Shown: positions 17,687 through 27,325 of the stretch, one piece after another | How the letters are laid out: each line of letters begins with the position of its first letter | Position numbering within the stretch: position 1 is the first letter of the stretch | Origin: Chitinophaga filiformis | GTDB lineage: Bacteria; Bacteroidota; Bacteroidia; Chitinophagales; Chitinophagaceae | Direction of reading: 5' to 3' | DNA length: 64,000 nt | Assembly: GCF_023100805.1 (NCBI RefSeq) | Contig: NZ_CP095855.1 | Span: 1,116,001 to 1,180,000 of the forward strand | The notes under the pieces: model-generated | The model's input: the letters and a program-made list of their open reading frames with translations, nothing else | What the model was told of the DNA's origin: nothing | Database searches by the model: none | Program-made: the position numbers and the translations under genes

Positions 17687-17702
17687 TTGGCATGCCGGTT
17701 GT
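17687..17702 (+). promoter_or_regulatory. Candidate sigma-54 (-24/-12) promoter of the ABC export cluster
   Basis: TTGGCATG-N4-TTGT fits the sigma-54 consensus TTGGCACG-N4-TTGC at all but two conserved positions, with the exact 12-base spacing between the -24 G (17689) and the -12 G (17701). Transcription would start near 17713, about 20 bases before the HlyD start codon. The weak point is T in place of the usual C at -12. Confidence 0.55.
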
Positions 17703-17732
17703 CTTACCTGGGACAGGAATTTAGTTTAACCT

Positions 17733-18980
17733 ATGGACAGAAAAATAGAAAAGAAGTACTGGTCAAAAAAAAGGATCTCCTTTATCAGCGGGGGGGCCAT
17801 TGTCGCGATGTTACTTCTGTATAACCTGATATTTGCTGATCACCGCTCGAAACTCAATGTCGAGAAGGATAAAATCACCGTGTCTACTGTTACAAAAGGG
17901 ACCTTTGATCAATATATCGCCGTAACGGCAGTAGTATTGCCATTGAAAACCATCCGTCTGGATGCCATCGTAGGGGGATATGTGAGCCAGAAATACCTCG
18001 AAGGGGGTAATATGGTCAAAAAAGGAGACAGCATCCTCCTGCTTGAAAACCAGAACCTGATGATGGACTTCGTGAACCATGAGACAGAGATCTACCGCCT
18101 GATCAACGAGTTGCAGAATACCAGGCAGTCCCTCAAACAGAATCGTTACACCATGCAACAAACGGTGGCCGACCTGGATTACCAGATAGAGCAGGCTAAA
18201 GACCTCTACGATCGTACGAAGCAACTGGTGGACGACAAGATCGTATCCCGCCAGGAATTCAATAAGAATAAGATTGATTATGAGCGCCTTGTAAAGAAGC
18301 GCCAGATAGAGATAGAAAGTCAGCGCTTCCAGGAAGAGAACGCCATGATCCAGATAAGCCGCCTGGAATCTACCATCGCCCGCACACAGCGTAACCTGCA
18401 GATGATGAAAGATAACCTGAGCAACCTGGTGTTAAGAGCTCCTATTGATGGACAATTGTCCTCTGTGGACGCGGAAGTAGGCGGTAGCATCACCGCTGGT
18501 CAGAACATCGGCCAGATAGATGACCTGAATGGGTTTAAGATGCGCGCTGAGGTAGATGAACATTACGTTTCCAGGGTATTCCCCGGATTGAAAGCTACTT
18601 TTGATTTCAATAACAAAAGTTATCCCCTGTCTATCATCAAAGTATATCCGGAAATAAAGAATGCCCGTTTTAATGTAGATATGCGCTTTGAAGGGGAAAC
18701 ACCGGAAGGCATCCGCCGCGGACAATCTTCTCCTATCCGCCTGGAGCTGGGCAAGTCTTCATCGGCTATCCTGCTGCCGGTAGGCGGTTTCTTCTCTGAC
18801 ACCGGCGGTAACTGGGTATACGTGCTGGACAAGAGTGGTAAGAGAGCGGTGAAACGTAATATTTCCCTGGGACAGAAAAACCCTCAGTATTTCGAGGTGT
18901 TGGAAGGCTTGCAGGAAGGCGAACAGGTGATCACCTCATCATATGAGAATTTCGGAGACAAAGAGGTTTTAGTATTTTAA
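17733..18980 (+). CDS. HlyD-family periplasmic adaptor subunit (first)
   Basis: A 415-residue membrane-fusion protein. One membrane anchor (about 16-34) is followed by a lipoyl-like half (VVLPLKTIRLDAIVGGYVSQKYLEGGNMVKKGD), a long coiled-coil hairpin (about 115-225), the second lipoyl half (LRAPIDGQLSSVDAEVGGSI) and a beta-barrel/membrane-proximal domain. It would bridge an inner-membrane FtsX/MacB-type transporter to a TolC channel. It is the first gene of the export cluster and directly follows the sigma-54 promoter candidate. A stable hairpin separates it from the first permease. Confidence 0.93.
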   Translation: MDRKIEKKYWSKKRISFISGGAIVAMLLLYNLIFADHRSKLNVEKDKITVSTVTKGTFDQYIAVTAVVLPLKTIRLDAIVGGYVSQKYLEGGNMVKKGDSILLLENQNLMMDFVNHETEIYRLINELQNTRQSLKQNRYTMQQTVADLDYQIEQAKDLYDRTKQLVDDKIVSRQEFNKNKIDYERLVKKRQIEIESQRFQEENAMIQISRLESTIARTQRNLQMMKDNLSNLVLRAPIDGQLSSVDAEVGGSITAGQNIGQIDDLNGFKMRAEVDEHYVSRVFPGLKATFDFNNKSYPLSIIKVYPEIKNARFNVDMRFEGETPEGIRRGQSSPIRLELGKSSSAILLPVGGFFSDTGGNWVYVLDKSGKRAVKRNISLGQKNPQYFEVLEGLQEGEQVITSSYENFGDKEVLVF

Positions 18981-19007
18981 GCCGGCAGTTACAGTTGTTT
19001 TAGTTCC

Positions 19008-19042
19008 GGTGCCAACCTCTGCAAGCAGGCAGAGGTGGCGCC
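19008..19042 (+). other. Stable intercistronic hairpin between HlyD and the first permease
   Basis: GGTGCC (19008-19013) plus ACCTCTGC (19015-19022) pair with GCAGAGGT (19029-19036) plus GGCGCC (19037-19042), with one bulged A, one G-U pair and a 6-base loop. There is no T-run on either side, so it is not a standard terminator. It may be an mRNA-stabilising or processing element that sets different levels of adaptor and permease. Confidence 0.6.
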
Positions 19043-19073
19043 ATGGACAATCACCTGAAAAAATATATACAGC

Positions 19074-21476
19074 ATGACAGGCATGTACATCACTATAGCA
19101 TTGAGGCACCTGGCCAAGCGAAAGCTGTTTTCTTTCATCAATATTGCCGGTCTGGCCATTGGTATTACCTTCTCTTTGCTGATAGCTGTATACATCTGGG
19201 AAGAGAAGCAGGTGAACAGTAACCTGAAAGATCTGCCCCAACAATATTATCTGCAATCCGCCTCGAGGGAAGAGAATATGTACATGCCCCTGGTTACGCC
19301 CGCGCCACTGGCCAAAGCGCTAAAGGATGATTACCCGTCCCTCGTGGCCAATTACTACAGGACTTTCCCCTGTAGCGCAAATGCTTCCTATAAAGACCGC
19401 CATTTCCGTATGTCGCTGCAGCCGGGCGATACGACAGCGATAATCGCTTTTGGACTGCCTCTCATACAGGGTGATCCTGTGCATCCCTTCCGGGATAACA
19501 ATTCCATTGTGATCACGGCCGAAACGGCAATGAAATTTTTCGGCAGAACGGATGTACTGGATGAAGTACTGACTATTGATACCCGTAAAGATGGCAAAAA
19601 GAACTATGCTATTACCGGCGTGCTGAAAAGGGAAACACGTCTCAATACCGTAACCACCATCAATGGTTTTAAGACAGACATTTTCCTGCCAATGCAGAAT
19701 GTGGCCTACTTCCTTGCTCCCGACGTTGACAAAGACTGGAACAGTGTGAGTATGGCTTCTTACATAACACTGCAACCAGGTGTAAAACCCGAACAACTGG
19801 CTGCTCCTATCAAAAAGCTGATGGCCATGCATTGCAATCAGCAACTGAAAGATAACCTGAGTATTCAACTGGTAGGAATGGACACCTTCTACCTGGATAC
19901 GAATAACGGACTGGTAAGAAAGATGTGCTACATCCTGGCTGTAATTGCATTTTTCGTCCTGCTGATGGCTGTGATCAATTATGTGAATATCAGTATAGGT
20001 ACCTCTGTATACAGGTTGAAAGAGATCGGTTTGCGGAAAGTGTTTGGTGGCAGACGCCAGCAGCTGATAACTCAATTTCTCGCAGAATCACTTGTACTTA
20101 CTTTTATAGCGGCCTTTCTTTCCATTGTGTTCTTTGAACTGTTGCGCCCACTGTTCGGACAGGTGCTGAATAAAACCCTACCTCATGTATGGTCCTTTTC
20201 GGGAACGATGGTTTTATTTTACCTGTTGCTGGTAGCACTTGTAGGAATAATTGCCGGTGTCTATCCTGCTTTCGTACTCACAGCCAGTCATCTGTTGAAA
20301 ATTCTGAAAGGGAAAGTCTCTGTAGGCAAAGGCGAATTATTGTTTAGAAAAGGCTCACTTATCATACAGTTTTCCCTGGCTGTGCTGGTGTTCGTATGCA
20401 CATTGTACATCTCCAGGCAGGTTGATTATTTCTTCAAAAAAGAACTGGGATATAACAAGGAACAGGTATTGGTCATCTCTTCCGTACCGAGGCAGTGGGA
20501 TACCGCAGGTTTAAAACGTGTAGCGCAGGTAAGGGATGAAATAATGAGAAATGCCGCAGTGAAGAGCGCTACCATTTCCTATGAAGTACCGGATGGGATG
20601 AATGGAGGAGGTTTACCCATTATACCTTCCGGCGGAAGCAGCGATGCTCCGGTGAATGTGGGAACCCTGGTTACTGATGGGAATTATGCAGCCACCTTCG
20701 GACTCAGGATGCTGGCTGGTTCTTTCTTTACGGACCAGGACAATCCTCAGGATGTGGTGCTCAATGAAGCTGCTGTGAAGGCTTTACATCTGAAAACAGG
20801 CATAGGAGAGGAGATAGTAGCTGCGGGTCCCCAGGGTGGTACCTTCACGGTAAAGGGCATTGTGAAGGATTTTCACTTCACAAGTATGCAGCAGAAAATT
20901 GCGCCTATGATATTCTTTTCCCAGAATACAGGGGCACTCTATCGCTTCCTCAGCATCAAACTGCAGACTACTGATGTCAGGAAAACCATAGCCGGTGTCG
21001 AATCTGTGTGGAAGGCCCGCTTTCCGGACGCCCCGTTTGAGTATTTCTTTATGGATGATAAGTTTCAATCAATGTATGACACTGAAACCCGTCTGAAACA
21101 GGCGGCCAATGTGGCAACTGCACTGAACTTTGTCATTATCCTGCTGGGAGCTGCCGGCGTGGTGGCATTCAGCCTTAACCGCCGCACCAAAGAGATTGGT
21201 GTAAGAAAAGTGTTAGGGGCCGATACCCGCAATATTATTTACCTCTTTCTGAAAGAATATACATCAGTTATATTGATCGCCAATCTCATTGCCTGGCCGG
21301 TAGCCTATGTGGTAGCCGATCGCTGGCTGGATGATTATGCTTATCGCACCAGTATGAGTGTAGTGCCATTTATAATTGCAGGTATCATTACCTTCAGTTT
21401 AACCTATATTCTGATTGCTTTACAATGCTTCCGAACCGCCAGTGCAAACCCTACCGGGCTGTTGAGAAGTGAATAA
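19074..21476 (+). CDS. FtsX/MacB-type ABC transporter permease (first, 800 aa)
   Basis: The protein has the duplicated FtsX layout typical of Bacteroidota: an N-terminal membrane segment (LFSFINIAGLAIGITFSLLIAV), a large periplasmic MacB_PCD-like domain, three membrane segments around 285-410 (with VYRLKEIGLRKVFGGRRQQL), then another periplasmic domain and a final FtsX module (RRTKEIGVRKVLGADTRNI) ending NPTGLLRSE. MacB-type transporters do not move substrates through the membrane but use ATP to drive periplasmic movements, often exporting peptides or lipids through TolC. The ATPase gene follows 36 bases later. It is more diverged from the next two permeases than those are from each other. 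Confidence 0.93.
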   Translation: MTGMYITIALRHLAKRKLFSFINIAGLAIGITFSLLIAVYIWEEKQVNSNLKDLPQQYYLQSASREENMYMPLVTPAPLAKALKDDYPSLVANYYRTFPCSANASYKDRHFRMSLQPGDTTAIIAFGLPLIQGDPVHPFRDNNSIVITAETAMKFFGRTDVLDEVLTIDTRKDGKKNYAITGVLKRETRLNTVTTINGFKTDIFLPMQNVAYFLAPDVDKDWNSVSMASYITLQPGVKPEQLAAPIKKLMAMHCNQQLKDNLSIQLVGMDTFYLDTNNGLVRKMCYILAVIAFFVLLMAVINYVNISIGTSVYRLKEIGLRKVFGGRRQQLITQFLAESLVLTFIAAFLSIVFFELLRPLFGQVLNKTLPHVWSFSGTMVLFYLLLVALVGIIAGVYPAFVLTASHLLKILKGKVSVGKGELLFRKGSLIIQFSLAVLVFVCTLYISRQVDYFFKKELGYNKEQVLVISSVPRQWDTAGLKRVAQVRDEIMRNAAVKSATISYEVPDGMNGGGLPIIPSGGSSDAPVNVGTLVTDGNYAATFGLRMLAGSFFTDQDNPQDVVLNEAAVKALHLKTGIGEEIVAAGPQGGTFTVKGIVKDFHFTSMQQKIAPMIFFSQNTGALYRFLSIKLQTTDVRKTIAGVESVWKARFPDAPFEYFFMDDKFQSMYDTETRLKQAANVATALNFVIILLGAAGVVAFSLNRRTKEIGVRKVLGADTRNIIYLFLKEYTSVILIANLIAWPVAYVVADRWLDDYAYRTSMSVVPFIIAGIITFSLTYILIALQCFRTASANPTGLLRSE

Positions 21477-21512
21477 TAAACACCCGATTTAAAAATTATT
21501 AAACCGAAGTCG

Positions 21513-22202
21513 ATGATACGTACAGTCAATCTGCAAAAGATTTTTACAACAGAAGAAATAGAAACTTCTGCCCTGAATGGGATCAATATGGAAGTGAAAG
21601 ATGGAGAATTTGTTGCCATTATGGGCCCCTCAGGTTGCGGGAAATCTACTTTACTGAACATCCTCGGACTGCTGGACAATCCCAGTGGCGGAGAATACCA
21701 TTTCTGGGACCACGAAGTAGCCAAAATGAGTGAGCGGCAGCGTGCACAACTCAGAAAAGGGTCTATTGGTTTCGTATTCCAGAGTTTTAACCTGATCGAC
21801 GAGCTGACCGTATTCGAAAATGTGGAACTACCCCTGCTGTACCTGAAAGTGCCTGCCAGTGAAAGAAAGGAGAAAGTGGAGAAGGTACTGGAACGTATGA
21901 ACATTATGCACCGCCGTAATCACTTCCCGCAACAGTTGTCCGGTGGTCAGCAGCAACGTGTGGCCATTGCCCGTGCCGTGGTAGCAAACCCTAAAATGAT
22001 CCTGGCGGATGAGCCTACAGGTAACCTGGATTCTACCAATGGTGAAGAAGTAATGAAACTATTGCAGGAGCTGAATGAAGCAGGCACCACCATGATCATG
22101 GTAACACACAGCCCTTATGATGCAGGTTTCGCTCATCGCGTGATCAACCTGTTCGATGGCCGCGTCGTAACTGAGAACATCAAGGAGCAATTTCATGTCT
22201 GA
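21513..22202 (+). CDS. ABC transporter ATP-binding protein (MacB/LolD type, first)
   Basis: A 229-residue ATPase with Walker [10 protein letters not shown] (38-46), Q-loop [14 protein letters not shown], signature [14 protein letters not shown], Walker [13 protein letters not shown] and the switch His in VTHSPYDAG. The [15 protein letters not shown] segment is typical of the LolD/MacB group that pairs with FtsX-type permeases. All catalytic residues are intact. It lies between two permease genes and probably energises one or more of them. Confidence 0.96.
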   Translation: MIRTVNLQKIFTTEEIETSALNGINMEVKDGEFVAIMGPSGCGKSTLLNILGLLDNPSGGEYHFWDHEVAKMSERQRAQLRKGSIGFVFQSFNLIDELTVFENVELPLLYLKVPASERKEKVEKVLERMNIMHRRNHFPQQLSGGQQQRVAIARAVVANPKMILADEPTGNLDSTNGEEVMKLLQELNEAGTTMIMVTHSPYDAGFAHRVINLFDGRVVTENIKEQFHV

Positions 22203-22242
22203 TCATCTGTGCTGATATTAATCGTCATTCAAACTTAATCAT

Positions 22243-24600
22243 ATGCTTAACAACTATCTGCGGATTGGCTGGCGTAACCTGCGCCGCTATAAGATGTACA
22301 GTAGTATTAATATAGGCGGCCTCGCTATTGGCCTCGCAGTCGGTATCCTGATACTGGTATGGGTGCAGGACGAGTTAAGTTATGACAGGTTTCACGAGAA
22401 GGGAGAAAGCCTGTATAAACTGAGTGTGAGCTTTAGTTCGGGTACCGACGTGCAAACCTGGAGCGGTATGCCGGGGCCCATAGCAGTACATGCCGTGAAG
22501 GATATTCCTGGTGTGCAGGCAGCAACGCGCATGAGAGATAACTGGGGCAACATCGGGAAGTTTACATACAATAACAATGACTTTTTCGATGTTAATCTGG
22601 CTTATGTCGAGCCTTCCTTTTTTACCATATTTACATTCCCCCTCCTGAAAGGGAACGTACAGCATCCATTTCCTGACAACAACTCCGTGATTGTGACACG
22701 GAGCGCTGCCCTGAAATATTTTGGTACTGCTGATGTAATGGGCAAGGTGATACAGGGAGATGGAAAAAATTATGCGGTCAGCGGTGTCGTGGAGGATTTC
22801 CCGGAACAATCAAGTATCAAATATGATTTTCTGATGCCCTTTAGTATACTCCAGGCCAGCTTTGGAGGAAACGGGCTTTGGAAGACCGTGGATGAAGATT
22901 GGGGTAATTTTTATTACAATACCTATCTGCAGCTGGCGCCAAATGCGTCACCGTCAAAGGTAGCAGCTGCAATAGCCAAATTACGTCCTGATGGGAACCA
23001 GGAGCCAGGCATCAAGTATAACGTACAGCCATTGCATGACATACATCTGTATAACGCTGACCTGAGTGAGGGTGGTATTAAAGTGGTACGGATATTCCTG
23101 ATCATTGCAATTGTGATACTCCTGATAGCTTGTGTGAACTATGTGAATCTTTCCACTGCAAGAGCCATGCAAAGGGCTGCTGAAGTAGGCGTCCGTAAAA
23201 TAGTAGGTGCCAGCAGAAGGCAGCTGTTCATCCAGTTTGTATGGGAATCGGTGCTGGTATTTATGCTGGCATTGGTGCTTGCTATAGCGATTGTCGTGGT
23301 AATGATCCCCTTCTATAACAATCTTACTGAGAAACACCTTTCTTTCGGCCTGCAGAACCTGCAAATGGTGTTTGCAATAGGCTTGTCCATGCTGGTGACC
23401 CTAATAGTAGCCGGTATTTACCCCGCAGTCATATTGTCTTCTTTTAACCCCTTGAAAACATTAAAAGGAGGACTGAACCTTTCAGGCAGCAACATTTCGT
23501 TTCGTCGCGCTTTGGTAGTGATACAGTTTGTCATTGCTACGGTACTGATCGTCAGTACGCTGGTAGTAGGACAACAGCTTCGGTACATAAAATCAAAGGC
23601 ACTGGGGTACGATAAGGAGAATATCTTTTTCTTCTACTCCGGCCAGATGTATAATCACCTGGAAGCTGCCGTACAGGAGTTGGCAACCTCACCAGGGATA
23701 GCAACCGCATCAACCAGCAACCAGAAGATGACCAGCATCGATAATAGTACAGGAGATACCTACTGGGAAGGTAAAGAAAAGGATGAAACGCTGATTGCAC
23801 ACGCATTCTCCGCGGACAAGAACTTTTTGGAAATGATGAAGTTCAAGTTTGTCAGAGGCGGCAACTTTAGCAATTCAAGGGCTGACTCCGCACATTTCAT
23901 CATTAATGAAACGGCAGCAAAAATGATGAGAATGGAAGACCCTATAGGAAAGAAATTCAGGCTCTGGAGCATGGAGGGTACCATCATTGGCGTCGTAAAA
24001 GATTTTCATTACGCCTCTCTCCATGAAAAGATCGGTCCACTGGTGATTCATTACCGTCCCAGCAGCGATATCGTGTATGTGAAAACAAAGCCTGGTGAAA
24101 TAGACAAGGCTGTGGCATCGGCAGAGCGACTCTACAAACGCTATAATACGGGCTTTCCGTTCAGATATGATTTCATCGATGATAACCTGAATAAACTGTA
24201 TAAACTGGACAAACGCACGGGTAAACTATTTAACTATTTCGCCGGTATAGCCATCTTCATCAGTTGTCTCGGACTGTTTGGCCTGGCTACATTTGCCACA
24301 GGACAAAGAGTGAAGGAAATAGGGGTAAGAAAAGTGCTGGGCGCCTCAGTGACCAATATTGTTACATTACTGACCAGCGATTTCCTGAAGATCGTAATAG
24401 TATCGATAGTGCTGTCTGTTCCCATTGCCTGGTATATTATGAACAGGTGGCTGGAAGACTATGCTTATCGTATCACCATCAACTGGGGGGTCTTTATACT
24501 GGCTGGTGGCCTGGCTGTAATAGTCGCGATACTGACAGTGAGTTTCCAGGCCATTAAGGCTGCATTGGCAAACCCCGTACGCTCTTTAAAAACTGAATAG
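22243..24600 (+). CDS. FtsX/MacB-type ABC transporter permease (second, 785 aa)
   Basis: It has the same double-FtsX architecture as its neighbours: an N-terminal segment in SSINIGGLAIGLAVGILILVWV, a periplasmic domain, LIACVNYVNLSTARAMQRAAEVGVRK at the first FtsX core, a second periplasmic domain, then QRVKEIGVRKVLGASVTNI and the conserved end KAALANPVRSLKTE. All eight or so membrane segments can be seen. It starts 40 bases after the ATPase stop and is followed 20 bases later by a close paralogue, consistent with a tandem duplication. Confidence 0.93.
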   Translation: MLNNYLRIGWRNLRRYKMYSSINIGGLAIGLAVGILILVWVQDELSYDRFHEKGESLYKLSVSFSSGTDVQTWSGMPGPIAVHAVKDIPGVQAATRMRDNWGNIGKFTYNNNDFFDVNLAYVEPSFFTIFTFPLLKGNVQHPFPDNNSVIVTRSAALKYFGTADVMGKVIQGDGKNYAVSGVVEDFPEQSSIKYDFLMPFSILQASFGGNGLWKTVDEDWGNFYYNTYLQLAPNASPSKVAAAIAKLRPDGNQEPGIKYNVQPLHDIHLYNADLSEGGIKVVRIFLIIAIVILLIACVNYVNLSTARAMQRAAEVGVRKIVGASRRQLFIQFVWESVLVFMLALVLAIAIVVVMIPFYNNLTEKHLSFGLQNLQMVFAIGLSMLVTLIVAGIYPAVILSSFNPLKTLKGGLNLSGSNISFRRALVVIQFVIATVLIVSTLVVGQQLRYIKSKALGYDKENIFFFYSGQMYNHLEAAVQELATSPGIATASTSNQKMTSIDNSTGDTYWEGKEKDETLIAHAFSADKNFLEMMKFKFVRGGNFSNSRADSAHFIINETAAKMMRMEDPIGKKFRLWSMEGTIIGVVKDFHYASLHEKIGPLVIHYRPSSDIVYVKTKPGEIDKAVASAERLYKRYNTGFPFRYDFIDDNLNKLYKLDKRTGKLFNYFAGIAIFISCLGLFGLATFATGQRVKEIGVRKVLGASVTNIVTLLTSDFLKIVIVSIVLSVPIAWYIMNRWLEDYAYRITINWGVFILAGGLAVIVAILTVSFQAIKAALANPVRSLKTE

Positions 24601-24620
24601 CCAACCATAAAAAGAATTGT

Positions 24621-27008
24621 ATGATCAAGAATTATCTGAAGATAGCCTGGAGAAATATCAGAAAGCAGAAATTCTATTCCTTTATCAATATACTGGGCCT
24701 GACAATAGGCATGACCTGCTGTTTCCTGATATTTATGTATGTGCGTTTTGAGTTGAGCTATGATTCATTCCACAAGAATAAAGACAGGATCTATAGGGTC
24801 GTGACTGATGTGAAGACGCCAACCGAACTGATAGAAGCAGAGATCACGTCGGCTCCTATGGGCCCCAATATTAAGGCTGATTTCCCGGAAGTCGTGTCTG
24901 CTGTCAGGCTCAATTTGTCAAATACCCTTGTCACCATCGGTACTAACAAGTATGATGAGGATAAACTGGCAATGGCTGATTCTACTTTATTTGAAGTATT
25001 CTCCTTCCCGCTAACGAGAGGGACGGCAAAACAGGCATTGACAGAACCTTTCACCGCTGTGTTGAGTGAAAGTAAAGCAAAGAAATATTTCGGTTCGGCA
25101 GATCCTTTAGGGAAGACTTTTCAGATAGACGGCGGAAAAGCTACAATCCGGGTAACAGGCGTGATGAAGGATGTCCCTGAAAATTCCCATCTGCCTTTTG
25201 ATATGGTCCTCTCCCTGGCGACAGCCGAAAAGATGGGGCAGAACCTCACCGAATCATGGGGCAATTTTGGTATGATGACATACCTGCTGCTGGCGCCGGG
25301 TACTGATGCTTCCAAACTGGAGAAGAAACTGCCTGGCTTTATGGAAAGGCATGTAGGAAGCACGATGAAGAAGAATAACATGTATTACACCTTACACCTG
25401 GAACATCTGAAAGATGTATACATGAACTCCAAGCGGAATGCACCTGTAAAGGGAAGCATTACCAATGTATACATATTCTCCATCGTGGCTATTTTCATCC
25501 TCCTGATAGCAGTTATCAACTTTGTGAACCTGGCTACAGCCAGGGCAACAGAGCGGGCGAGAGAAGTAGGCGTGCGGAAGTCGATTGGGGCTTATGAGTC
25601 GCAACTCACATTTCAGTTCCTGTGCGAAACGCTCTTACTCAGTTTATTCGCTTTTATATTGTCAGTAGCCTTAAGCCAGTTGCTGCTACCAGGATTTAAC
25701 CTGTTGGCCGGAAAAGAAATAGCATACAATATATTCAGTACAGGCGCTATCGTATGGTTCCTGCTCATATCTATAGGCGTTGGGTTACTGGCAGGTATTT
25801 ATCCTGCAATCGTCTTGTCCTCCTACAAACCCGTGGTTGTGTTGAAAGGTGCTTTCAGCAGCAGTAACAAAGGCTTGTTACTGAGAAGGGGATTGGTGGT
25901 GTTCCAGTTTGTTATCACCATCGTGCTGATAGCAGGTGTAATGATCGTTTATTACCAGTTATTATACCTGCAGGGCCGTGACCTCGGGTTTAAAAAGGAG
26001 CAGCAGCTGGTAGTGGAGTTTGGTGGTATGCCCAATATGAAAGAGAAATGGTTTGACATCAGGCAGCAGGTATTGAATATACCAGGTGTTGAGGGCGCCA
26101 CCTTCTCGTCTGCTATACCGGGCCGGTTCCAGAACTCTGCATATAGTCATATCGAGATGAAGAATGGAGAAATGCAGGCGAGCAATATTAACCTGTACTT
26201 TGTAGACTACGACTTCATTAAGCAATATGGCATTAAATTGTTGGCAGGACGAGCATTTTCGCCCCAAATGGCTACTGACAGCACACAGGCAATGCTGGTA
26301 AATGAAGCGGTTGCATCCTCCCTGGGTTATAGCAAGCCGGAAGAGATCATCGGAAAGAAGTTTGACCAGTGGGGAAGAAAAGGGACCATTATCGGGGTGA
26401 TTAAGAATTTTAATTACCGTTCACTGAAAGAGGCGGTATCTCCGCTGACAATGCGTATCGAACCCGAAGCGTTCGCCCCGCTGACAATGACTGTTGATCC
26501 GAAAAATGTCAAAAAGGTGATTGCCGGTGTAGAAGCTATATACAACAGGTATATACCGGAAGGAAGGTTTAACTACTTCTTTGTAGATGATGATTTCGAT
26601 CGCCAATACAGGGGCGACTTCCGTTTCGGCCAGCTGGTACTGACCTTCGCTATCCTGGCTATTTTCCTGGCCACATTAGGATTGCTGGGACTGATCTCCT
26701 ACATCGTGATCCAGCGTACGAAAGAGATTGGTATCCGGAAAGTATTAGGAGCTTCCGTTAATAATATTCTTCTGTTGCTGTCTACAGATTTCATTAAACT
26801 GATAGCCATTGCCCTGCTGGTAGCCACGCCATTGGCCTGGTACCTGATGTACCGGTGGCTGCAGGATTTTGCATATCGTATCGATGTGCCATGGTGGGTA
26901 TTCCTGGCAGCTGGTTGTGTGGCGGTATTCATTGCGCTGGTTACGGTCAGCATCCAGACCATGAAGGCAGCAATGACAAACCCGGTGAAGTCATTGAGAA
27001 CCGAGTAA
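24621..27008 (+). CDS. FtsX/MacB-type ABC transporter permease (third, 795 aa)
   Basis: Begins MIKNYLKIAWRNIRKQKFYSFINILGLTIG and ends KAAMTNPVKSLRTE, with the two FtsX cores LIAVINFVNLATARATERAREVGVRK and QRTKEIGIRKVLGASVNNI. It is full length with no disabling change. The start and end are the parts preserved in the remnant 100 bases downstream, so this gene or a sister copy probably gave rise to it. A weak hairpin at 27057-27080 after this gene may end or attenuate the first half of the cluster. Confidence 0.94.
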   Translation: MIKNYLKIAWRNIRKQKFYSFINILGLTIGMTCCFLIFMYVRFELSYDSFHKNKDRIYRVVTDVKTPTELIEAEITSAPMGPNIKADFPEVVSAVRLNLSNTLVTIGTNKYDEDKLAMADSTLFEVFSFPLTRGTAKQALTEPFTAVLSESKAKKYFGSADPLGKTFQIDGGKATIRVTGVMKDVPENSHLPFDMVLSLATAEKMGQNLTESWGNFGMMTYLLLAPGTDASKLEKKLPGFMERHVGSTMKKNNMYYTLHLEHLKDVYMNSKRNAPVKGSITNVYIFSIVAIFILLIAVINFVNLATARATERAREVGVRKSIGAYESQLTFQFLCETLLLSLFAFILSVALSQLLLPGFNLLAGKEIAYNIFSTGAIVWFLLISIGVGLLAGIYPAIVLSSYKPVVVLKGAFSSSNKGLLLRRGLVVFQFVITIVLIAGVMIVYYQLLYLQGRDLGFKKEQQLVVEFGGMPNMKEKWFDIRQQVLNIPGVEGATFSSAIPGRFQNSAYSHIEMKNGEMQASNINLYFVDYDFIKQYGIKLLAGRAFSPQMATDSTQAMLVNEAVASSLGYSKPEEIIGKKFDQWGRKGTIIGVIKNFNYRSLKEAVSPLTMRIEPEAFAPLTMTVDPKNVKKVIAGVEAIYNRYIPEGRFNYFFVDDDFDRQYRGDFRFGQLVLTFAILAIFLATLGLLGLISYIVIQRTKEIGIRKVLGASVNNILLLLSTDFIKLIAIALLVATPLAWYLMYRWLQDFAYRIDVPWWVFLAAGCVAVFIALVTVSIQTMKAAMTNPVKSLRTE

Positions 27009-27056
27009 GAAAGTTTCTTTAGTAGTTACGTTTAAATATGACAAGTGAAATGTGTC

Positions 27057-27080
27057 ATGGGCAGGTGTCTACCCGCCCAT
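27057..27080 (+). terminator. Weak hairpin, possible attenuator inside the ABC cluster
   Basis: ATGGGC-A-GGT (27057-27066) pairs with ACC-C-GCCCAT (27071-27080) with one A/C mismatch and a 4-base loop, followed by AGCTTTTAATT. It could divide the cluster into HlyD/permeases/ATPase and ATPase/TolC/HlyD transcripts. Confidence 0.4.
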
Positions 27081-27111
27081 AGCTTTTAATTACTTACAAA
27101 AAGGGAATTTT

Positions 27112-27251
27112 ATGATAAAGAACTATCTGAGAATGGCCCGAAGGAATATATAGAGGCGCCGTGTGTTGTTGCGATAATGTTTGCTGATGGCGGGTATGCA
27201 GTTGCTAAAGCAGCGGCAATGAATCCGGTAAAAGTATTAAGAAGAGAATAG
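27112..27251 (+). pseudogene. Remnant of a fourth FtsX-type permease (start and end only)
   Basis: ATG 27112 reads MIKNYLRMARRNI and then a stop, almost the same as the first residues of the third permease (MIKNYLKIAWRNI). After about 45 bases another frame reads AKAAAMNPVKVLRRE and a stop at 27249-27251, the unmistakable conserved C-terminus of these permeases (compare KAAMTNPVKSLRTE). About 750 internal codons are missing, so an old internal deletion removed the gene and kept its two ends. It lies between the third permease and the second ATPase, showing that the ancestral cluster had four permeases. It cannot make a transporter. Confidence 0.88.
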
Positions 27252-27325
27252 ATTATATTGAAATAATAAACGACCGGCAACCGGGGAGGACTGGACCGGG
27301 TAAACAAATAAAACAGTATACAGTA

